From positions 186,001 through 250,000 of the forward strand of contig CAVSAJ010000002.1 in assembly GCA_963725895.1 (NCBI GenBank): DNA of 64,000 nucleotides. The letters run 5' to 3'. The DNA is from Bog-473 sp963725895 (GTDB lineage: Bacteria > Actinomycetota > Acidimicrobiia > Acidimicrobiales > RAAP-2). The stretch's first letter is position 1, and each line of letters begins with the position of its first letter. Made by a program: the position numbers and the translations under genes. This document shows, piece after piece, positions 61,687 to 64,000 of the stretch. Under the pieces are notes generated by a model. It was not told the DNA's origin. It searched no databases and saw nothing but the letters and a program-made list of their open reading frames with translations.

Positions 61687-62885
61687 TCCGCGTCATCGCG
61701 CTGAACGAGCTCCGCCGGCGGCTCCGGGATCGCTCCGTCCTCATCGGGTGCCTGGCGGCGCCACTGTTGATGTCGGCCGTCCTCGGACTCTCGTTCGCAG
61801 GCGGGGCCCGGGCGACATCGGCGCACATCGGCGTGTCGGGCGCCTCACTCCAGCTCACGGCTGCTGCGGTGCGAGCGAGCCAACTGCCTGCCGGGGTGAC
61901 GGTGGTCACGATGCCCAGCCAGCAGGCCGTGAAGGACGCAGTGGCGAACGGTCGGCTCGACGGCGGCGTGGCCCTCCTGGACGATCAGGTGCACCTCAAG
62001 AGCCTCCTCGTCCCGATCGTCGATCCCGGTGCGACGGACACCCCGGGTTTCGACGTGGTGACCAGGGGGACGTCCCAGCTCGGCGAGGAGTACGCCGAGT
62101 CCGTGGCCGCAGGACTCTCGAGTGTGTTGTTCGCGGCGAGAGTCCCACACGACCGGAACGGTGCGAGGACGGCGACGACGGCAGCCGAGCCGACGGCGGG
62201 CTCGGTGCCAGAGGGGACCGGTCGCAGCAGGGAAGCGGGCTCCGCCACCGTCGCCATCACGACGCAGAATGTCGGGCACGGCGGAAAAGTCAACCTGAAC
62301 TTCTTCGCACCCAACATCGCCGTGGTGTTCCTCTTCATCGGCAGCGGCCTGGGCATGCGGTCGCTCCTCATGGAGCGGGCGGCGGGCACGCTGGCCAGGG
62401 TGAATGCGGCGCCGCTGCGCCCGACGACGATCGTGCTCGGGAAGCTGCTGGCGATCTTCGTCACCGGGTTAGCCACCATCTTCGTCATCTGGGCGGTCAC
62501 GACCTTCGCCTTTGGTGCCGACTGGGGAGACCCCCTCGGCGTTCTGCTGATGTGCGTGGCCGCCACCGTCGCCATGTGCGGCATCGGCGTCTTCCTCACG
62601 TCTCTGGCCAAGACCGAGCAGCAGGCCTTCGGGATCACCCTGCTGGTGGGCTTGTTCCTCGCGCTGCTCGGCGGGAATCTCCTCCCGTCAGGCTCGCTGC
62701 CTGACGTCTTCCAGGTCCTCGCACTGGGGACGCCGAACGGGTGGGCACTGGTCGGCTTCGGACGCCTCGACCAACTACGGGAGCCGGCCAGCAGTGTCAT
62801 CGGTCCGGTGCTGGTGCTTCTTGTCATCGCGGCCGTGACGGGCGGGCTCGCCATGACCAGGGTGCGCAAGATGGTGGAGCCGTGA
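61683..62885 (+). CDS. ABC-2 type permease subunit 1
   Basis: A 400-residue membrane protein starting at TTG 61683 with the ATPase stop overlapped. One N-terminal helix (LMSADV-like LLMSAVLGLSFAGGARATSA), a large extracytoplasmic domain of about 190 residues, then five to six helices including NIAVVFLFIGSGLGMRSLLM, LGKLLAIFVTGLATIFVIWA and LLVGLFLALLGGNLLPSGSL. This is the ABC2_membrane_3 layout. It would form a heterodimer with the next gene product. Confidence 0.9.
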   Translation: MIRVIALNELRRRLRDRSVLIGCLAAPLLMSAVLGLSFAGGARATSAHIGVSGASLQLTAAAVRASQLPAGVTVVTMPSQQAVKDAVANGRLDGGVALLDDQVHLKSLLVPIVDPGATDTPGFDVVTRGTSQLGEEYAESVAAGLSSVLFAARVPHDRNGARTATTAAEPTAGSVPEGTGRSREAGSATVAITTQNVGHGGKVNLNFFAPNIAVVFLFIGSGLGMRSLLMERAAGTLARVNAAPLRPTTIVLGKLLAIFVTGLATIFVIWAVTTFAFGADWGDPLGVLLMCVAATVAMCGIGVFLTSLAKTEQQAFGITLLVGLFLALLGGNLLPSGSLPDVFQVLALGTPNGWALVGFGRLDQLREPASSVIGPVLVLLVIAAVTGGLAMTRVRKMVEP

Positions 62886-62889
62886 GGCT

Positions 62890-63933
62890 GTGATCGCCGT
62901 CATCCGCGTGAACTTGCGCCGAGCCATGGGCGACCGGCGGCTGCTCATCATCAGCACGCTCGTCCCGGTGATCATCATCCTCATCACGGGTTTGCTCGAG
63001 GGCAGCCCCAAAGAGCCCATCGGTTTGCTGCACCCGTCGGCGCGCCTGTTGCATCTGGCCGAGTCGACCGACGGGATCAAGGTGCGGGTCGAAGCCAACC
63101 GGACGGACCTCACCGATGACATCTTGCGGGGGAGGGTGGTCGCCGGGCTCGTCCAGTTGCCCTCCACGAGCGATTCGGTCCGAGCTGACTTCGTGATCGA
63201 GTCCGCAACCACCGATGCCGTGCAGGCCCGCACCGACGCCGTCGCATTGATGGACCTCATGGCTGCCGAAGGGAAGGACACCAAGTTCACCGATACGACA
63301 CTGCGTGCGACCCAGACGGAAGCGCCGCTGAGCCCCTTTTGGTACGTGGCGCCTGCGAATCTGGTTCTCTTCATGGGGATCGCAGTGCTCGTGCTGTCCG
63401 CGGGCATGGTCGAGACCCGTCGCCTCGGGGTCCTTCAGCGCTTGTCTGCCGCGCCCGTGCACAAACGGGCGATCGTGTTCGGCCAGATGGCCAGCATGAT
63501 GGTCACGGCGATCGCAATGGCGATCGGACTGATCTTCGTGGGGATCGTTCTGTTCAACGTGCACTGGGGAAACCCGCTCAGCGTCTTCCTCGTGGTCGCA
63601 CTGCTCGGCATCAGCGTTGCGGCCCTTGCCGTCATCATCGGGACGTGGTCGCGCTCGCAGGAGCAGGCCATCGCCACTGCGGTGATTGTCGCGATCATCG
63701 CGGGGATGCTCGGGGGCTGTGTCTACCAGCTGAATGCGGTGAGCCCGACGGTGAACCATGTCGGGCACGCCGTGCCCCAGGCATGGGCCATGGACGCGTT
63801 CGTCAAGTTGATCTCGGATCACGCATCGTTTGCGGATACGTTGCCCCAGATCGGAGCACTCCTGGTCTTCGCGGTCGCACTCAGTGCATTGGCCGTCTGG
63901 TACTACTCCCGAAAGGTGTTCTCAACGACCTGA
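62890..63933 (+). CDS. ABC-2 type permease subunit 2
   Basis: A 347-residue permease starting at GTG 62890, four bases after the previous stop. An N-terminal helix (LLIISTLVPVIIILITGLLE) is followed by an external domain and then helices: APANLVLFMGIAVLVLSAGM, MMVTAIAMAIGLIFVGIVLF and TAVIVAIIAGMLGGCVYQLN. Homologous to the first permease in layout. The last 67 bases of the window after it hold no recognisable gene. Confidence 0.9.
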   Translation: MIAVIRVNLRRAMGDRRLLIISTLVPVIIILITGLLEGSPKEPIGLLHPSARLLHLAESTDGIKVRVEANRTDLTDDILRGRVVAGLVQLPSTSDSVRADFVIESATTDAVQARTDAVALMDLMAAEGKDTKFTDTTLRATQTEAPLSPFWYVAPANLVLFMGIAVLVLSAGMVETRRLGVLQRLSAAPVHKRAIVFGQMASMMVTAIAMAIGLIFVGIVLFNVHWGNPLSVFLVVALLGISVAALAVIIGTWSRSQEQAIATAVIVAIIAGMLGGCVYQLNAVSPTVNHVGHAVPQAWAMDAFVKLISDHASFADTLPQIGALLVFAVALSALAVWYYSRKVFSTT

Positions 63934-64000
63934 CGCAGTGCGTCGTGGTACCACGTCAGCGAAGGTACGACCCGACCGCCTCCAAGTGGCGCCGCATACG

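Overview
The window reads as a chromosomal stretch of a high-GC actinobacterium, most plausibly an uncultured Acidimicrobiia-like lineage. This is inference from gene content: many ECF sigma factors with membrane partners, an F420-type LLM oxidoreductase, duplicated and fused acyl-CoA catabolism genes, and a secreted protein with repeats of the type GYWLVGSDGGVFAFG. No rRNA, tRNA or CRISPR array was seen.

Region 1 (about 1-16 kb) is an accessory regulatory zone of lower GC than the rest. It holds four ECF sigma factor genes (one cut by the window edge, one frameshifted in region 4), several single-pass membrane proteins next to sigma or GntR genes (a YVTN propeller, a seven-blade BNR propeller, a DUF4232-like protein and a CU044_5270-like protein), and two short YtrA-like GntR repressors that share an operator architecture. 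It also holds a Clp-N/zinc-finger protein without an ATPase domain, a RES-Xre type toxin-antitoxin pair with an autoregulation-like operator, a bifunctional nuclease, an APH-like kinase, and a decayed IS3-family transposase.

Region 2 (about 16.2-18.1 kb) is a remnant of a conjugative element: the C-terminal piece of a VirB4/TraC-like ATPase followed by a frameshifted VirD4/TraG coupling protein.

Region 3 (about 18.2-60.6 kb) is a large CoA-dependent catabolic island. It has aldehyde dehydrogenase, type III CoA-transferases, two acyl-CoA ligases, acyl-CoA dehydrogenases both as an adjacent pair and as one fused protein, crotonases, a double-hotdog MaoC hydratase, a thiolase, a thiolase-like/DUF35 pair of the Ltp2-ChsH2 type, thioesterase, alpha/beta hydrolases, an SDR, an amidohydrolase and an LLM oxidoreductase. 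Regulators are a tandemly duplicated FadR-type GntR protein and a TetR protein. Several promoters, mostly in divergent gaps, share a GGnATACTCTTT-like box. The set suggests beta-oxidation-style breakdown of a bulky acid such as a terpenoid or steroid side chain, but the substrate cannot be read from the sequence. A KimA-like potassium transporter, a SnoaL-like protein and a large PATR-repeat surface protein sit inside the island.

Region 4 (60.7-63.9 kb) is a three-gene ABC-2 exporter operon.

A general caution: at least eleven otherwise intact genes are split by single frameshifts, two of them in homopolymer runs. This looks more like indel errors in the assembly than wholesale gene decay. 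Frameshifted genes are therefore annotated over their full homologous span.
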